Below the pieces are notes generated by a model that was not told the origin of the DNA, did no database searches, and worked only from the letters and a program-made list of their open reading frames with translations. The translations under genes and the position numbers were made by a program. From assembly GCF_001279585.1 (NCBI RefSeq), contig NZ_LGEC01000076.1:21261-85260 (forward strand): DNA of 64,000 bases. The letters run 5' to 3'. Below are positions 52,054-63,858 of the stretch, one piece after another. How positions within the stretch are numbered: the stretch's first letter is position 1; every line of letters begins with the position of its first letter. The DNA comes from Nocardiopsis sp. NRRL B-16309 (GTDB taxonomy: Bacteria; Actinomycetota; Actinomycetes; Streptosporangiales; Streptosporangiaceae).

Positions 52054-53121
52054 GTGCCGACACCTTCCTCCTCCCCCGCGCCCGGAGCCCGTCTCGCCCT
52101 GGCCGCCGGCAGCGCGGCCCTGACCCTGGTCCTGGCCTCGGCCTGCGCCACCGGGGACGACACGTCCGTGGAGCCACCGGGCAGCGACGGTGCCCAGCGC
52201 GAGCTGACCTTCGAGGGCGGCGGCCGCGAGGTGGCCGCGACCCTGACGCTGCCGCTGCGCGCGTCCGACCCCATGCCGGGGGCGCTCCTCATCTCCGGCA
52301 GCGGTCCCACCGACCGCGACGGCAACAGCCCGCTGCGCCCGGAGGCCGATACCAACCTGAACCTGGCGCGCGTGCTGGCCGAGGCGGGCGTGGCCTCCCT
52401 GCGCTACGACAAGCTCGGCAGCGGGGAGTCGGCCGAGGAGATCGACCCCGAGGCCCCGGTCGAGCACGAGGTCTTCGACGACGAGGTCGCGGCGGCCTAC
52501 GCGGAGCTCGTCGCCCAGCCGGAGGTCGACCCCGAGCGCACGGTCGTCGTCGGGCACAGTGAGGGCGCGCTGTACGCGCTGCGCGCCCACGACATCGTCG
52601 ACGCCGACCCCGCCCGGATCCTGGTGGCTCCTCCCGGCACGCGCTACCTCGACCTCATCGACCGCCAGATCACCGAGCAGGTGCGCCGGGCCGAGGCCTC
52701 GGGACAGCTCCAGGAGGGCCGGACCCGCGCGCTGCTCTCCGACGCCCGGTACGGCCGGGCCGAGGTCCGCGCCGGCCGTGAGCTGGACGACGACATCGAC
52801 TCCTTCGGGGTGTACACCCCGCAGAACCAGGACTTCCTCGCCTGGATCGACTCCTTCGACCCCGTGGATCTGGCCGCCGACCTGCCCGCCGGCACTCCCG
52901 TGCTGGTGCTGTGGGGCGAGCAGGACGCCCAGGTCTCCGAGGAGGAGGTCGACCGGCTGATGACGGGACTGCCCGACGCCCGGCGCGTCGACCTGCCCGA
53001 CGCGGACCACGTCCTGCGCGAGTTCCGGGACGAACCGGGCGCCACAGTGCTCGACGCCGACCGGCCCTTCGACCCCGGTGTCGCCCCCGCCGTGGAGGAG
53101 TTCCTCGACACCGCCTGGTGA
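52054..53121 (+). CDS. lipoprotein alpha/beta-hydrolase
   Basis: A 355-residue exported hydrolase. A signal peptide ends in a lipobox (LVLASAC, lipid-modified Cys about 31). The nucleophile elbow is GHSEGALYALR (Ser), an early ISGSGPTDRDG forms the oxyanion region, VLWGEQDAQVS carries the acid and a late DADHVLRE the His. It resembles extracellular or envelope esterases of the YqiA/PE-distant type; substrate unknown. GTG start at 52054, 65 bases after lexA, with the lexA hairpin between them. Confidence 0.8.
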   Translation: MPTPSSSPAPGARLALAAGSAALTLVLASACATGDDTSVEPPGSDGAQRELTFEGGGREVAATLTLPLRASDPMPGALLISGSGPTDRDGNSPLRPEADTNLNLARVLAEAGVASLRYDKLGSGESAEEIDPEAPVEHEVFDDEVAAAYAELVAQPEVDPERTVVVGHSEGALYALRAHDIVDADPARILVAPPGTRYLDLIDRQITEQVRRAEASGQLQEGRTRALLSDARYGRAEVRAGRELDDDIDSFGVYTPQNQDFLAWIDSFDPVDLAADLPAGTPVLVLWGEQDAQVSEEEVDRLMTGLPDARRVDLPDADHVLREFRDEPGATVLDADRPFDPGVAPAVEEFLDTAW

Positions 53122-53140
53122 CGGCGCCCGCGGGTCGGCG

Positions 53141-54325
53141 TCAGTCGGGCAGAGCGGCAACGACGTCCTCGGCCAAGCCGACGGCGCCCTCCACGGCCTG
53201 TTCCCCGTCGATCGACAGGTTGGCCTCGTAGTCGGCCGCGGAGCTGTAGCAGGTCTCCACGTACAGGTTGGACACGCGCACACCCGCGCAGCCCACGTCG
53301 AAGGCGCCGGGGCGCACCCACGTGAACGCCTCGTCGCCGATCCCGTCCAGCGCCTCGCGGTCGGGCCCGGCGGAGGAGTCCAGGTTGTCGGCGGCCGTGT
53401 CCACTCCCCCGGGATCGGGTGAGACGACCGTGACCAGTGTGGCGGTCGCCGGAACGGCGCTGCCCTCCCCGCCGGGCGTGGCCCAACGGCACTGGCGACC
53501 GCTGCCGAAGGTCTCCTGCGCGCCGCCGATCGGCTCGTCGACCTCGAGTTCGTGCCCGGGGACCAGGTCGTCGAGCGCGCCGGTCTCCCCGATCGAGCAC
53601 TCGGGCGCGGCCTCGAAGTCGCCCGGTTCCAGGACGTCCCGGCTGACCACGAACCAGACGGCACCCGCCACGAGCGCGACCACCGCGAGCACGGCCGCGA
53701 TCACGCCGACGACGGCGCAGCCCCGGCTCTGCGGCTGGGTCGACGGCACGGTCCCCGGCGCCGCACCGGGACCGGGGCCGAATCCGGGCCCGCTCCCCGG
53801 GGCGTAACCCGGACCGAAACCGGAAGGGCCGGGGCCGGTGTGGGGCCCGGGGCCGAAGGCGTCACCGGGCCGGTAGCCCGGCCGACCGGCCGCCCCGGGA
53901 CCAGAGCCCGCCTGATGGCCGTACATCGCGTGTCCGCTGGGACCGGTCTGGTGGCCGGGCGCCGCGTGTCCACTGGGACCGGCACCATGGCCGGGCCGCG
54001 GACGTTCGCTGGGACCCCCAGTCGGACCAGAACCCGAGTCATGGGCGGGCCCCGCGTGCCCACTGGGGCCCATGCCCGAGTGCGGGCCCGCCTGATGGTT
54101 CGGCGGCACCTGCTCGCTGGAGCCCGAGCCCGGGGCGGAACTCGGGTCCCGCCCAGGCATCGGCTGCTCAGTGCGGCCCGGGACCGAGTCGGAACTCATG
54201 TCACGCCCAGGCACCTGCTCGCTGGTGCCCGAGCCCGGGGCGGGGGGCGGGGTGGTATCGGAAGGCCTGTCGGGGCCGGAGCCCTCGTCCGGGTCGGGGT
54301 CCTGGCCGGGGCCGGAGGTGGTCAC
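53141..54325 (-). CDS. Pro/Gly-rich membrane-anchored protein
   Basis: A 394-residue protein. The first 220 residues are low complexity with recurring GPSGHA, PGHQ and GPGPG units; a single membrane helix follows (GVIAAVLAVVALVAGAVWFV). The last 140 residues are extracellular, with Cys pairs in PECSIGETGALDDLVPGHEL and SGRQCRWATPGGEGSA, similar in layout to DUF3558-like proteins. Its GTG start overlaps the stop of the gene upstream (GTGA), so the two are translationally coupled. Function unknown. Its stop lies 20 bases from the convergent hydrolase gene. Confidence 0.68.
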   Translation of the reverse strand: MTTSGPGQDPDPDEGSGPDRPSDTTPPPAPGSGTSEQVPGRDMSSDSVPGRTEQPMPGRDPSSAPGSGSSEQVPPNHQAGPHSGMGPSGHAGPAHDSGSGPTGGPSERPRPGHGAGPSGHAAPGHQTGPSGHAMYGHQAGSGPGAAGRPGYRPGDAFGPGPHTGPGPSGFGPGYAPGSGPGFGPGPGAAPGTVPSTQPQSRGCAVVGVIAAVLAVVALVAGAVWFVVSRDVLEPGDFEAAPECSIGETGALDDLVPGHELEVDEPIGGAQETFGSGRQCRWATPGGEGSAVPATATLVTVVSPDPGGVDTAADNLDSSAGPDREALDGIGDEAFTWVRPGAFDVGCAGVRVSNLYVETCYSSAADYEANLSIDGEQAVEGAVGLAEDVVAALPD

Positions 54326-54924
54326 AGGGCCTCCCCCAGGTGTTCGGCGGCGTCGACCGCGCGGTCGCGGGCCTCGTCGAACCCCAGGCCGTCGGCGGCG
54401 CCCGCGTAGGAGACCCGGACCACCAGGTTGTCGGTACGGAAGGCCAGTTCGGCGGTACCCGGAGCCTGGCCGCGCCACACGCTCGCCAGGACGTCCTCGG
54501 TCAGCGGCACGTCCTCGCCGCGGGCCGGGACCATGGCCTCGTACCCGGCCTGCGCGGCCTCGTCCCCCGTCACCGGGGTCTCACCGGAGGTGTCGGTGAA
54601 GACGGCCGACAGGTCCACCCGCAGCGTCTCGGGGTCCTCCGACGCCGAGCCCGCGGAGGTCCACGTGCACGCCGTGTTCTCGCCGCCGTCCAGGGGCCCG
54701 CTCTCGGCGGACTCCAGGACGGCGTCGGGCAGGAGTTCGGCCACCTGCTCGTCGGTGAGCACACCGCACCCGGGCGTCGAGACGTGGACGTCGCCGCTGT
54801 CGGGCACGTCGGGGTCGTCCGCGGCCAGCCAGAGTCCGCCGCCGATCGCGGCGGCCGACAGGACCGCCGCTCCCCCGACGGCGACGGCCGTCCGCACCAG
54901 TACCCCGCGGGTCCTTCCGGACAC
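54322..54924 (-). CDS. membrane-anchored DUF3558-like protein
   Basis: A 200-residue protein with an N-terminal helix (TAVAVGGAAVLSAAAIGGGL) and an extracytoplasmic domain with two Cys (PGCGVLTDEQVAELLPDAVL, ENTACTWTSAGSASEDPETL). The spacing of the Cys and the LLP/WTS pattern are shared with the C-terminal domain of the gene downstream, with which it overlaps by four bases, so the two are likely diverged duplicates made together. DUF3558 assignment is tentative. Confidence 0.65.
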   Translation of the reverse strand: MSGRTRGVLVRTAVAVGGAAVLSAAAIGGGLWLAADDPDVPDSGDVHVSTPGCGVLTDEQVAELLPDAVLESAESGPLDGGENTACTWTSAGSASEDPETLRVDLSAVFTDTSGETPVTGDEAAQAGYEAMVPARGEDVPLTEDVLASVWRGQAPGTAELAFRTDNLVVRVSYAGAADGLGFDEARDRAVDAAEHLGEAL

Positions 54925-55009
54925 CCGGTCACCGCCTCACTGTCGGTCGTGGCCCGTACCCGTGCGCGCCGGTGGCGGCCGCCGTGCGCGACCGCCACCG
55001 TGGAACGGG

Positions 55010-57505
<2,496 letters not shown>

Positions 57506-57756
57506 CGCTGCAAGTTCCTGTCCGGTGTGGGTGTACTGGACCCAGGTTAGCGGTTGGCCGGTCACCACGGGCACGGCTTGCGCGGAGCACGGGTTCCACG
57601 GCGGACACGCAGAGTGACGGAAAGATCGGTGGTTTTACCGACCCCCGAGCACTCCACACCGACCGCTCGGTTTGTTACCCTGCCGTAAATAGTGATGCAG
57701 CACACGCGACCCAGGCCACAGCTGGGTCCGTTGCCCACGTGCCAGCGGGAGGCCCC

Positions 57757-59313
57757 ATGCTCAACCTGTCCGTACTGCTCGAGGACGGCGCCCGGTCCGT
57801 CCCCGACAAGGACTGCCTGGTCTTCGGCGATCTGCGACTGAACTACGCGGTCACCAACATGATCGCCAACCAGGTCGCGAACCTGCTGGTGTCCCGGGGA
57901 GTGCGCCCCGGCGACCGCGTCGCCCTCGCCAGCCCCAACCTGCCGTACTTCCCCTTCGTCTACTACGGCGCCCTCAAGGCGGGCGCGGTGGTCGTCCCGC
58001 TCAACGTGCTCCTCACTCCCCGTGAGATCGCCTACCACCTGGAGGACTCCGGGGCGAAGGCGCTCTTCGCCTTCACCGGCAGCCCCGAGCTGCCGCTGGG
58101 CGAGCGCGCGTTCGACGCCTTCGGCCAGGTCGACTCCTGCGAGACCTACATCGACCTGCCCGCGACGCCCGGTGCCACCGAGTCGACCATCGAGGGTGCC
58201 GAGACCCTGTGGAAGGCCCTGGAGGGCCAGCCCGGCGAGTTCGAGACCGTGCAGACCGGGGCCGAGGACACCGCGGTCATCATCTACACCAGCGGCACGA
58301 CGGGCCGGCCCAAGGGCGCGGAGCTGTCGCACAACAACCTGCTGATGAACGCGGTCATCTCCGCCCGCGTGGTCAACGCCCACCCCGACGGCCGCGACGT
58401 CTCGCTCACCGTGCTCCCGCTGTTCCACATCTTCGGCCAGACCGTCATGCTCAACGGTCCGCTGTACCGGGGCGGGACGCTCGTCCTCATGCCGCGGTTC
58501 GACGGCGACGAGGCGCTCCGGCTCATGGAGAATGAGGGCGTCACCGGGTTCGCCGGTGTGCCCACCATGTACTGGGGCCTGCTCAACGCGGTCCAGGCCG
58601 CCGAGCCCGGCGCCTACGACCTGGAGAAGATCGCGAGCAACATGGTCGACGCCGCCTCCGGCGGGGCCTCCCTGCCGGGCCAGCTCGCCGAGGACTTCAC
58701 GAAGACCTTCGGCGTGGAGATCAAGGAGGGCTACGGCCTGTCCGAGACCTCCCCGGTGGTCTCCTTCAACAACCCCAAGGTCCTGGCCAAGACCGGTTCC
58801 ATCGGCCTGCCGGTGTGGGGCGTGGAGATGAAGCTCATCGACCCCGACTGGAACGAGGTCCACGACGAGGGCGAGATCGCGGTGCGCGGGCACTGCGTGA
58901 TGAAGGGCTACCACAACCGCCCCGAGGCCAACGCCGAGGTGCTGCGCGACGGCTGGTTCCGCACGGGTGACATCGCCCGCCGGGACGAGGACGGCATGTA
59001 CTTCATCGTCGACCGGTCCAAGGACATGATCATCCGCGGCGGCTACAACGTGTACCCGCGGGAGATCGAGGAGGTCCTGATGACCCACCCGGCCGTCAGC
59101 CTGGCCGCGGTCGTGGGCGTGCCCCACGACACGCACGGCGAGGAGGTCAAGGCGTTCGTGATCAAGGACGCCTCGGCCGACGCCACCGAGGCGGAGATCA
59201 TCGAGTTCGCCAAGGAGCGCCTGGCCGCCTACAAGTACCCGCGTTCCGTGGAGTTCCGCACCGAACTGCCGATGACCGCCACGGGCAAGATCCTCAAGCG
59301 CGAACTGCGCTGA
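57757..59313 (+). CDS. long-chain fatty acid-CoA ligase (AMP-forming)
   Basis: A 518-residue ANL-superfamily enzyme. Core motifs: IIYTSGTTGRPKGAELSH (A3), EGYGLSETSPVVSF (A5), WFRTGDIARRDEDG (A7), DMIIRGGYNVYPREIEEVL (A8) and the catalytic C-terminal Lys in TATGKILKRELR. Activates a fatty acid as adenylate, then thioester. The size is that of FadD-type ligases. The ATG at 57757 is preferred with GGGAGG just upstream. Divergent from leuS; promoter elements probably around 57680. Confidence 0.88.
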   Translation: MLNLSVLLEDGARSVPDKDCLVFGDLRLNYAVTNMIANQVANLLVSRGVRPGDRVALASPNLPYFPFVYYGALKAGAVVVPLNVLLTPREIAYHLEDSGAKALFAFTGSPELPLGERAFDAFGQVDSCETYIDLPATPGATESTIEGAETLWKALEGQPGEFETVQTGAEDTAVIIYTSGTTGRPKGAELSHNNLLMNAVISARVVNAHPDGRDVSLTVLPLFHIFGQTVMLNGPLYRGGTLVLMPRFDGDEALRLMENEGVTGFAGVPTMYWGLLNAVQAAEPGAYDLEKIASNMVDAASGGASLPGQLAEDFTKTFGVEIKEGYGLSETSPVVSFNNPKVLAKTGSIGLPVWGVEMKLIDPDWNEVHDEGEIAVRGHCVMKGYHNRPEANAEVLRDGWFRTGDIARRDEDGMYFIVDRSKDMIIRGGYNVYPREIEEVLMTHPAVSLAAVVGVPHDTHGEEVKAFVIKDASADATEAEIIEFAKERLAAYKYPRSVEFRTELPMTATGKILKRELR

Positions 59314-59317
59314 TCCC

Positions 59318-59346
59318 GACCGCGCGCGACCCTCGGGCGCGCGGTC
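59318..59346 (+). terminator. terminator after the acyl-CoA ligase gene
   Basis: A perfect 10-bp stem GACCGCGCGC with its complement, loop of nine bases, five bases past the stop codon. A second 11-bp dyad (59349-59389) can serve the convergent ABC operon. Confidence 0.75.
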
Positions 59347-59506
59347 ACGGGCCGGCCCCTCCCACCCCTCCTCCCGGCGGGGCCGGCCCGACCCCTCCCC
59401 CGGAGCCGCACGGACACGGGCGTGCTCCGCCGCGCGACGGGCGCCCCGTGCCCCGCGCACGATGGGTACCGCCGCGAGCCCCGCCTCGGCCGTCCACGGA
59501 ACGCCC

Positions 59507-60415
59507 TCAGCCCTTGACGGCCCCCTGCACCAGGCCCGAGACCAGCCAGCGCTGGACGAGGACGAAGAAGACCATGACCGGCAGGGTGATGAGCGTGGAG
59601 GCGGCCATCACGTGGCCCCAGTCGTTGGCGTACTGGCCGAAGAACTGGCGCAGCCCGACCGCCACCGTGTAGTTCTCGCTGCGCGTCATGAAGGTCAGCG
59701 CCAGCACGAACTCGTTCCAGGCGATGATGAACGCGAAGATGGCCGTGGCCACCAGCCCCGGGGCCACCAGGGGGAAGAGGACCGACCAGAACATGCGCGG
59801 CCAGGAGGCCCCGTCGATGTAGGCGGCCTCCTCCACCTCCGCGGGCACCGCCGCGACGAAGCCGCGCATCATCCACACCGCCAGCGGCAGGGACAGGGCG
59901 ACGTAGACCACCCCCAGGCCCAGCAGGGTGTTGAGCATCCCCAGGTCACGGACCTGCAGGAAGAGCGGAATGACCAGCGCCTCCAGCGGCACCATCTGCA
60001 CCACGAGCACCATGACCAGGACCGCCGTGCGCATCCGGAACCGGAACCGCGCGACCGCCACGGCGGCGAGCAGCGCCAGCACGCACGCGCCCGCCACCGT
60101 GACCGCCGCGACACCGAGCGAGTTGAGCATGTAGCGGCCGAAGTCGCCCTCGGTCATGACGTAGACGAAGTTGTCGACGGTCAGGTCCGTGGGCAGCAGC
60201 GTCCCGGTGCTCGCCGTCGACCTGTCGGAGAAAGCGCTGACCAGCATGAAGTAGACGGGGAAGAGCGTGAACAGCAGGAGGACCGCGACGCCGGCGGCCT
60301 TGGCCGCCGCCGCGGCCCGCCGGGCCGCCCGTCCGCGCCCGCGCCGGGTGGGGCGGTCACGCTCGGGCCGGGAGGTCCCCCGGTCGGCGGCGGCCGCCGC
60401 GGTCGTCGTGTCCAA
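59507..60415 (-). CDS. sugar ABC transporter permease, MalG type
   Basis: A 302-residue inner-membrane permease with six predicted helices. The EAA loop for ATPase contact is EEAAYIDGASWPRMFWSVLF. The N-terminus is Arg-rich and cytoplasmic. It pairs with the MalF-type permease at 60844 and the binding protein at 61848 to import an oligosaccharide. No ATPase gene is present; many actinomycete sugar importers use the shared ATPase MsiK. A 428-base gap, containing an opposite-strand gene, separates it from its partner permease. Confidence 0.88.
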   Translation of the reverse strand: MDTTTAAAAADRGTSRPERDRPTRRGRGRAARRAAAAAKAAGVAVLLLFTLFPVYFMLVSAFSDRSTASTGTLLPTDLTVDNFVYVMTEGDFGRYMLNSLGVAAVTVAGACVLALLAAVAVARFRFRMRTAVLVMVLVVQMVPLEALVIPLFLQVRDLGMLNTLLGLGVVYVALSLPLAVWMMRGFVAAVPAEVEEAAYIDGASWPRMFWSVLFPLVAPGLVATAIFAFIIAWNEFVLALTFMTRSENYTVAVGLRQFFGQYANDWGHVMAASTLITLPVMVFFVLVQRWLVSGLVQGAVKG

Positions 60416-60553
60416 CGCTGCTCCTCACTCGCTCACCTGGTTGCCCGCCGCGGGGCGGGGGTGGTTAGACTCCGGTCCAGTCCGGGTAAGCGCCGCGCGC
60501 CGACGTCGGAGAGGGAACGATGACCGTGTCGACCAGGGGGACGGGGTGACGCC

Positions 60554-60841
60554 GTGAACGACGTGGCCGGGCCCTCCCCCACCGAGGTGATCATCAGCTG
60601 GATCCCCTACGACGCGCGCTTCCGCGACAGCGCGGTGCGCCACGCCCTGGACGACCACAGCGGTCAGCGGTTGTTCGTGTACGTGGACAACCTGGTGAAC
60701 CGGGACAACGACGACGGCAGGTCCCTGGGCGACTTCGACCTGCGCACCATGGGCGCCGTCCGCGCGGACCTCAACGAACGCTCGCTCGGCTCGGTCGACT
60801 GGCGCCGGGTGCGGGCCAAGCTCATCGAGGGGCTGCACTGA
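60554..60841 (+). CDS. small protein encoded against the ABC operon
   Basis: A 95-residue acidic protein (SPTEVIISWIPYDARFRDSA, HALDDHSGQRLFVYVDNLVN, RSLGSVDWRRVRAKLIEGLH). No family recognised. The GTG start at 60554 follows GGGACGGGGTGACGCC. Its stop is two bases from the convergent stop of the MalF-type permease gene, and it fills the gap in the permease pair. Codon use is normal, so it is likely a gene; whether it affects the operon's transcript is unknown. Confidence 0.6.
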   Translation: MNDVAGPSPTEVIISWIPYDARFRDSAVRHALDDHSGQRLFVYVDNLVNRDNDDGRSLGDFDLRTMGAVRADLNERSLGSVDWRRVRAKLIEGLH

Positions 60842-60843
60842 GC

Positions 60844-61743
60844 TCATCGCAGCTCGTCCTCCCGGAACAGCACGCGCAGGTAGACCGCCGTGACGCCGAG
60901 CAGCAGCAGCGAGAGCAGGACGGCGATGGCCGAGCCCAGGCCGTAGTCGTTGTGGCTGAAGGAGCGCACGTAGGCCCACACGCCCAGGTTGAGCATCTGT
61001 GAGCCGCCCACGTCCCCGCCGGGCATGAGGTAGATCTGCGCGAACACCTTGAAGTCCCAGATCGTGGACAGCACGGTGACCACGGCGAACACCGGGCGCA
61101 GGACGGGGAAGGTGACGTGCCAGAAGCGCTTCCACGCCCCGGCCCCGTCGATCAGCGCGGCCTCGTGCAGCTCGCGGGGCACGGTCAGCAGCCCGGCCAG
61201 GACCGTCACCGCCACGAACGGGAACCCGCCGTGGACCACGTTGAGCGTGGCGATCCCATAGAAGGACAGGCGGTCGGCGAACCAGTTGTGGCCCGCGGGG
61301 CCGATCGCTCCCATGGCCATCAGCGCCCTGGCCACGACGCCGTTCTCGACGTCGAAGATCCACATCCACACGTAGGTGCCGCTGACCGCGGGCATCGCCC
61401 AGGCCACCATGATGCAGGAGACCACGGCCACCCGGGCCACCGGCCGCAGCGTCGACAGCAGCAGGGCCACGAGGGTGCCCAGCACGAGGGTGGCCACCAC
61501 CGCCACAAGCGCGAAGGCCACGGTGTTGAGCATGGCGACCCGCCACAGGTACGGGTCCGTCAGCAGGGTGAGGTAGTTGGCGGCACCGACGAACGCCGAC
61601 TCGCCGGAGACGAGTTCGCGCAGCCCGTACTCGCGGAAGGACAGCCAGACGATCCGGGCGAGCGGGAACAGCAGGAGCAGCCCGATGACCACGAGCGCCG
61701 GCGCGAGCAGCGCCCAGGGCAGGAGGGCGCGCCGCCGGCGCAT
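60844..61743 (-). CDS. sugar ABC transporter permease, MalF type
   Basis: A 299-residue permease with six helices and the EAA loop HEAALIDGAGAWKRFWHVTF. An earlier TTG start, overlapping the stop of the binding-protein gene, would add about 35 Arg/Pro-rich residues and couple the two genes; no good ribosome site favours either, so the 5' end is uncertain. Downstream it meets the convergent small gene at two bases' distance. Confidence 0.85.
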   Translation of the reverse strand: MRRRRALLPWALLAPALVVIGLLLLFPLARIVWLSFREYGLRELVSGESAFVGAANYLTLLTDPYLWRVAMLNTVAFALVAVVATLVLGTLVALLLSTLRPVARVAVVSCIMVAWAMPAVSGTYVWMWIFDVENGVVARALMAMGAIGPAGHNWFADRLSFYGIATLNVVHGGFPFVAVTVLAGLLTVPRELHEAALIDGAGAWKRFWHVTFPVLRPVFAVVTVLSTIWDFKVFAQIYLMPGGDVGGSQMLNLGVWAYVRSFSHNDYGLGSAIAVLLSLLLLGVTAVYLRVLFREDELR

Positions 61744-61847
61744 GGTCAGCAGCGCGCCCCGGGCGCCCGGGGGCCGCGGCCGCGGCGCCGGGGCGCGGGT
61801 CTCCGGTTCCCGGTCCCGCGTGCCCGTCCCGAGCGGCGTACCCAATC

Positions 61848-63122
61848 TCAACCCCCGTTGAGGATGCGTTCGATCTCCGCGGCGGCGGTCTCCGTGGCCT
61901 CGTCCACGGTGGCGTTGCCGTTGAGGATGTCCTGCTGCATGGCGACGATGACCTTCTCCGACTCCACCCGGCTCCACTCCGGCGTCACGGGCAGGCCCCG
62001 GCTGGCGTCGCTGAGCTGGACCGCGAAGGGCTCCAGGATGGGGTCGGCCGACGCGGAGAAGGCGTCCACGCCCTCGACCGTGCCCGGGAAGAATCCGGTC
62101 TCCTCGGCCCAGCGGGCGGAGAACTCGTCCCCGGTGAGGTGCTCGACGTAGCTCTGGGCCGCCTCCTCGTTCCCGGTGCCCTCGAAGACCGACAGCAGCG
62201 AGCCGCCGGCGAAGGAGGGCATGTGGCCCCCGTCGCGGCCGGGCAGGGTGAAGGAGTCGATCCGTCCTTCGAGGTCCGGGTTGGCCTCCAGGATGGCCTT
62301 GGGGTTGGCGCTGCCCAGGATGGCCATGGCGGCCTCCTCGTCGGCCACCGCCTCCATGACGTCGATCTCGTTCCAGTTGACCGCGCCGGTGGAGGAGACG
62401 CCGTCCTCCAGGGCCAGGCCGGTGAAGAACTCGATCCCCGCCCTGCCCTCGTCGGTGTCGATCGTGGAGTCCCACGTGCCGTCGGACCCCTGCACGGCGA
62501 TCTCGCCGCCCCCGCCCCAGATCCACGGCATCACGGAGTACTGGGCGTCGCCGGGGACCGGGAAGGCGGTCATGTCCTCCTCGGCCTCGGACAGGGCCAC
62601 GGCGGTCCCGCGCAGGTCCGCCCAGTTCTCGGGGACCTCCAGGCCGTGCTCCTCGAAGAGGTCGGACCGGTAGACGACGGACCTGATGGAGGCGTACCAG
62701 GGGACGCCGTAGACGCCCCCGTCCAGTTCGCCCATCTCCATCAGGCCGGGGATGTACCGGGAGGTGTCGTCGACGTACCCGGACAGGTCGTGCAGGGCCC
62801 CGGCGTCGGCGAAACCGGGCGTGAAGGTGTTGCCCAGCTCGGCGACGTCGGGCATGGTGCCGCCGGCGATCGAGGTGGAGATCTTGTCGTGGGCGTCCTG
62901 CCAGGGCACGAACTCCACCTCGACCTCGATGCCGGTCTCCTCGGTGAACGCGGCGTTGGCCGCCTCGAAGAAGGCCGTCTCGTCGGGGTTGGTGCCCTGC
63001 ATGATCCAGACCTGGAGGGCGTCGGTGTCGGAACCGCCGGATCCGCAGGAGGTCACGGCGAGCGTCAGGGCCACCGCGGCGGCGGGGAGGGGAACGTACT
63101 TGTGTGTGCGGCTGCGAGCCAT
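61848..63122 (-). CDS. sugar ABC transporter substrate-binding lipoprotein
   Basis: A 424-residue cluster D/family 1 solute-binding protein. A signal peptide ends in a lipobox (LAVTSC, Cys about 26). Features: LQVWIMQGTNPDETAFFEAA, FVPWQDAHDKISTSIAGGTM, PDVAELGNTFTP and a Trp/Gly-rich PWIWGGGGEIAVQG. It binds an oligosaccharide outside the cell; which one is unknown. First gene of the importer operon; starts after GGGAGG. The stop region overlaps a possible TTG start of the permease. Confidence 0.9.
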   Translation of the reverse strand: MARSRTHKYVPLPAAAVALTLAVTSCGSGGSDTDALQVWIMQGTNPDETAFFEAANAAFTEETGIEVEVEFVPWQDAHDKISTSIAGGTMPDVAELGNTFTPGFADAGALHDLSGYVDDTSRYIPGLMEMGELDGGVYGVPWYASIRSVVYRSDLFEEHGLEVPENWADLRGTAVALSEAEEDMTAFPVPGDAQYSVMPWIWGGGGEIAVQGSDGTWDSTIDTDEGRAGIEFFTGLALEDGVSSTGAVNWNEIDVMEAVADEEAAMAILGSANPKAILEANPDLEGRIDSFTLPGRDGGHMPSFAGGSLLSVFEGTGNEEAAQSYVEHLTGDEFSARWAEETGFFPGTVEGVDAFSASADPILEPFAVQLSDASRGLPVTPEWSRVESEKVIVAMQQDILNGNATVDEATETAAAEIERILNGG

Positions 63123-63162
63123 CGGCGCGCCTCCCGTTCCTTTCGAGGGTCCCCTGGGGGTT

Positions 63163-63175
63163 GTAGGAAACCTAC
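63163..63175 (-). promoter_or_regulatory. inverted repeat upstream of the binding-protein gene
   Basis: GTAGG-AAA-CCTAC, 41 bases upstream of the ATG, followed by a second partial match (ACGTAAGGAACC). Its position suits an operator for a sugar-responsive LacI-family regulator. No regulator gene lies next to the operon and the site does not match CebR. Confidence 0.45.
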
Positions 63176-63274
63176 GTAAGGAACCGCCACTTGTGAAGTA
63201 AACCACTGCACGTTGTGTCTCACCTGTTAGGGGACCGGCGCGCCGCGGCGGCCCCGGCGCCGCTGACCTGCCGG

Positions 63275-63766
63275 TCAGTCCCCTTCGCTCAGCCCCATCA
63301 CCTGGCGCAGGATGGAGACGAGTTCGGCCCGCTTGTACACCGCCAGGCCGATGGCCGCGCTGAACGCGGCGAGCATGTGCACGTAGACCATGGGGTCGCC
63401 CCGGGTGAAGCGCTCGGCGACCTCCTCCTCGCCCACCGAGTGTGCCTCCCACGCGGTGGAGACGGCGAACTCCAGCTCGGGCGGGAGCATCTCGGCGACG
63501 GTGCGGGCCACGGCCTCGCGGGAGTCGGCGGGCTTCCACACCACGCCCGTCTGCTGCACCCTGCGGCTGAGGAAGGCCGCGATGACCTTGAGTTCGGAGG
63601 TGAGCATGGCGGAATCGGCCTCGGCGCGGGGCAGGACCCGGTCGAGCTCGTCGCGGTTGTGGTCGGCGTAGGCGCCGACCAGCGCGATCGCGGTCTCCTT
63701 GACGTGGTCGGGCAGGTCGGACGCGGGTGTCTGGTCGCCCCGGGGTGCGTTGTCGTCAGAGGACAC
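63275..63766 (-). CDS. uncharacterised helical protein
   Basis: A 163-residue protein: charged helical N-terminal part (DHVKETAIALVGAYADHNRD, LSRRVQQTGVVWKPADSREA), acidic middle, and a hydrophobic C-terminal stretch (YVHMLAAFSAAIGLAVYKRA) that might be one membrane helix. No family recognised. It lies 152 bases upstream of the ABC operon on the same strand, but the inverted repeat between them suggests a separate promoter for the importer. Confidence 0.6.
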   Translation of the reverse strand: MSSDDNAPRGDQTPASDLPDHVKETAIALVGAYADHNRDELDRVLPRAEADSAMLTSELKVIAAFLSRRVQQTGVVWKPADSREAVARTVAEMLPPELEFAVSTAWEAHSVGEEEVAERFTRGDPMVYVHMLAAFSAAIGLAVYKRAELVSILRQVMGLSEGD

Positions 63767-63858
63767 GGACGAGTCCCTTCACGTGGCTGTGCGAATCGTG
63801 CGGTTCCATCATGCCGCCAAGCGCGGGGCCGCGGGGCGCGACGAGCCGAAGCCCGCCC

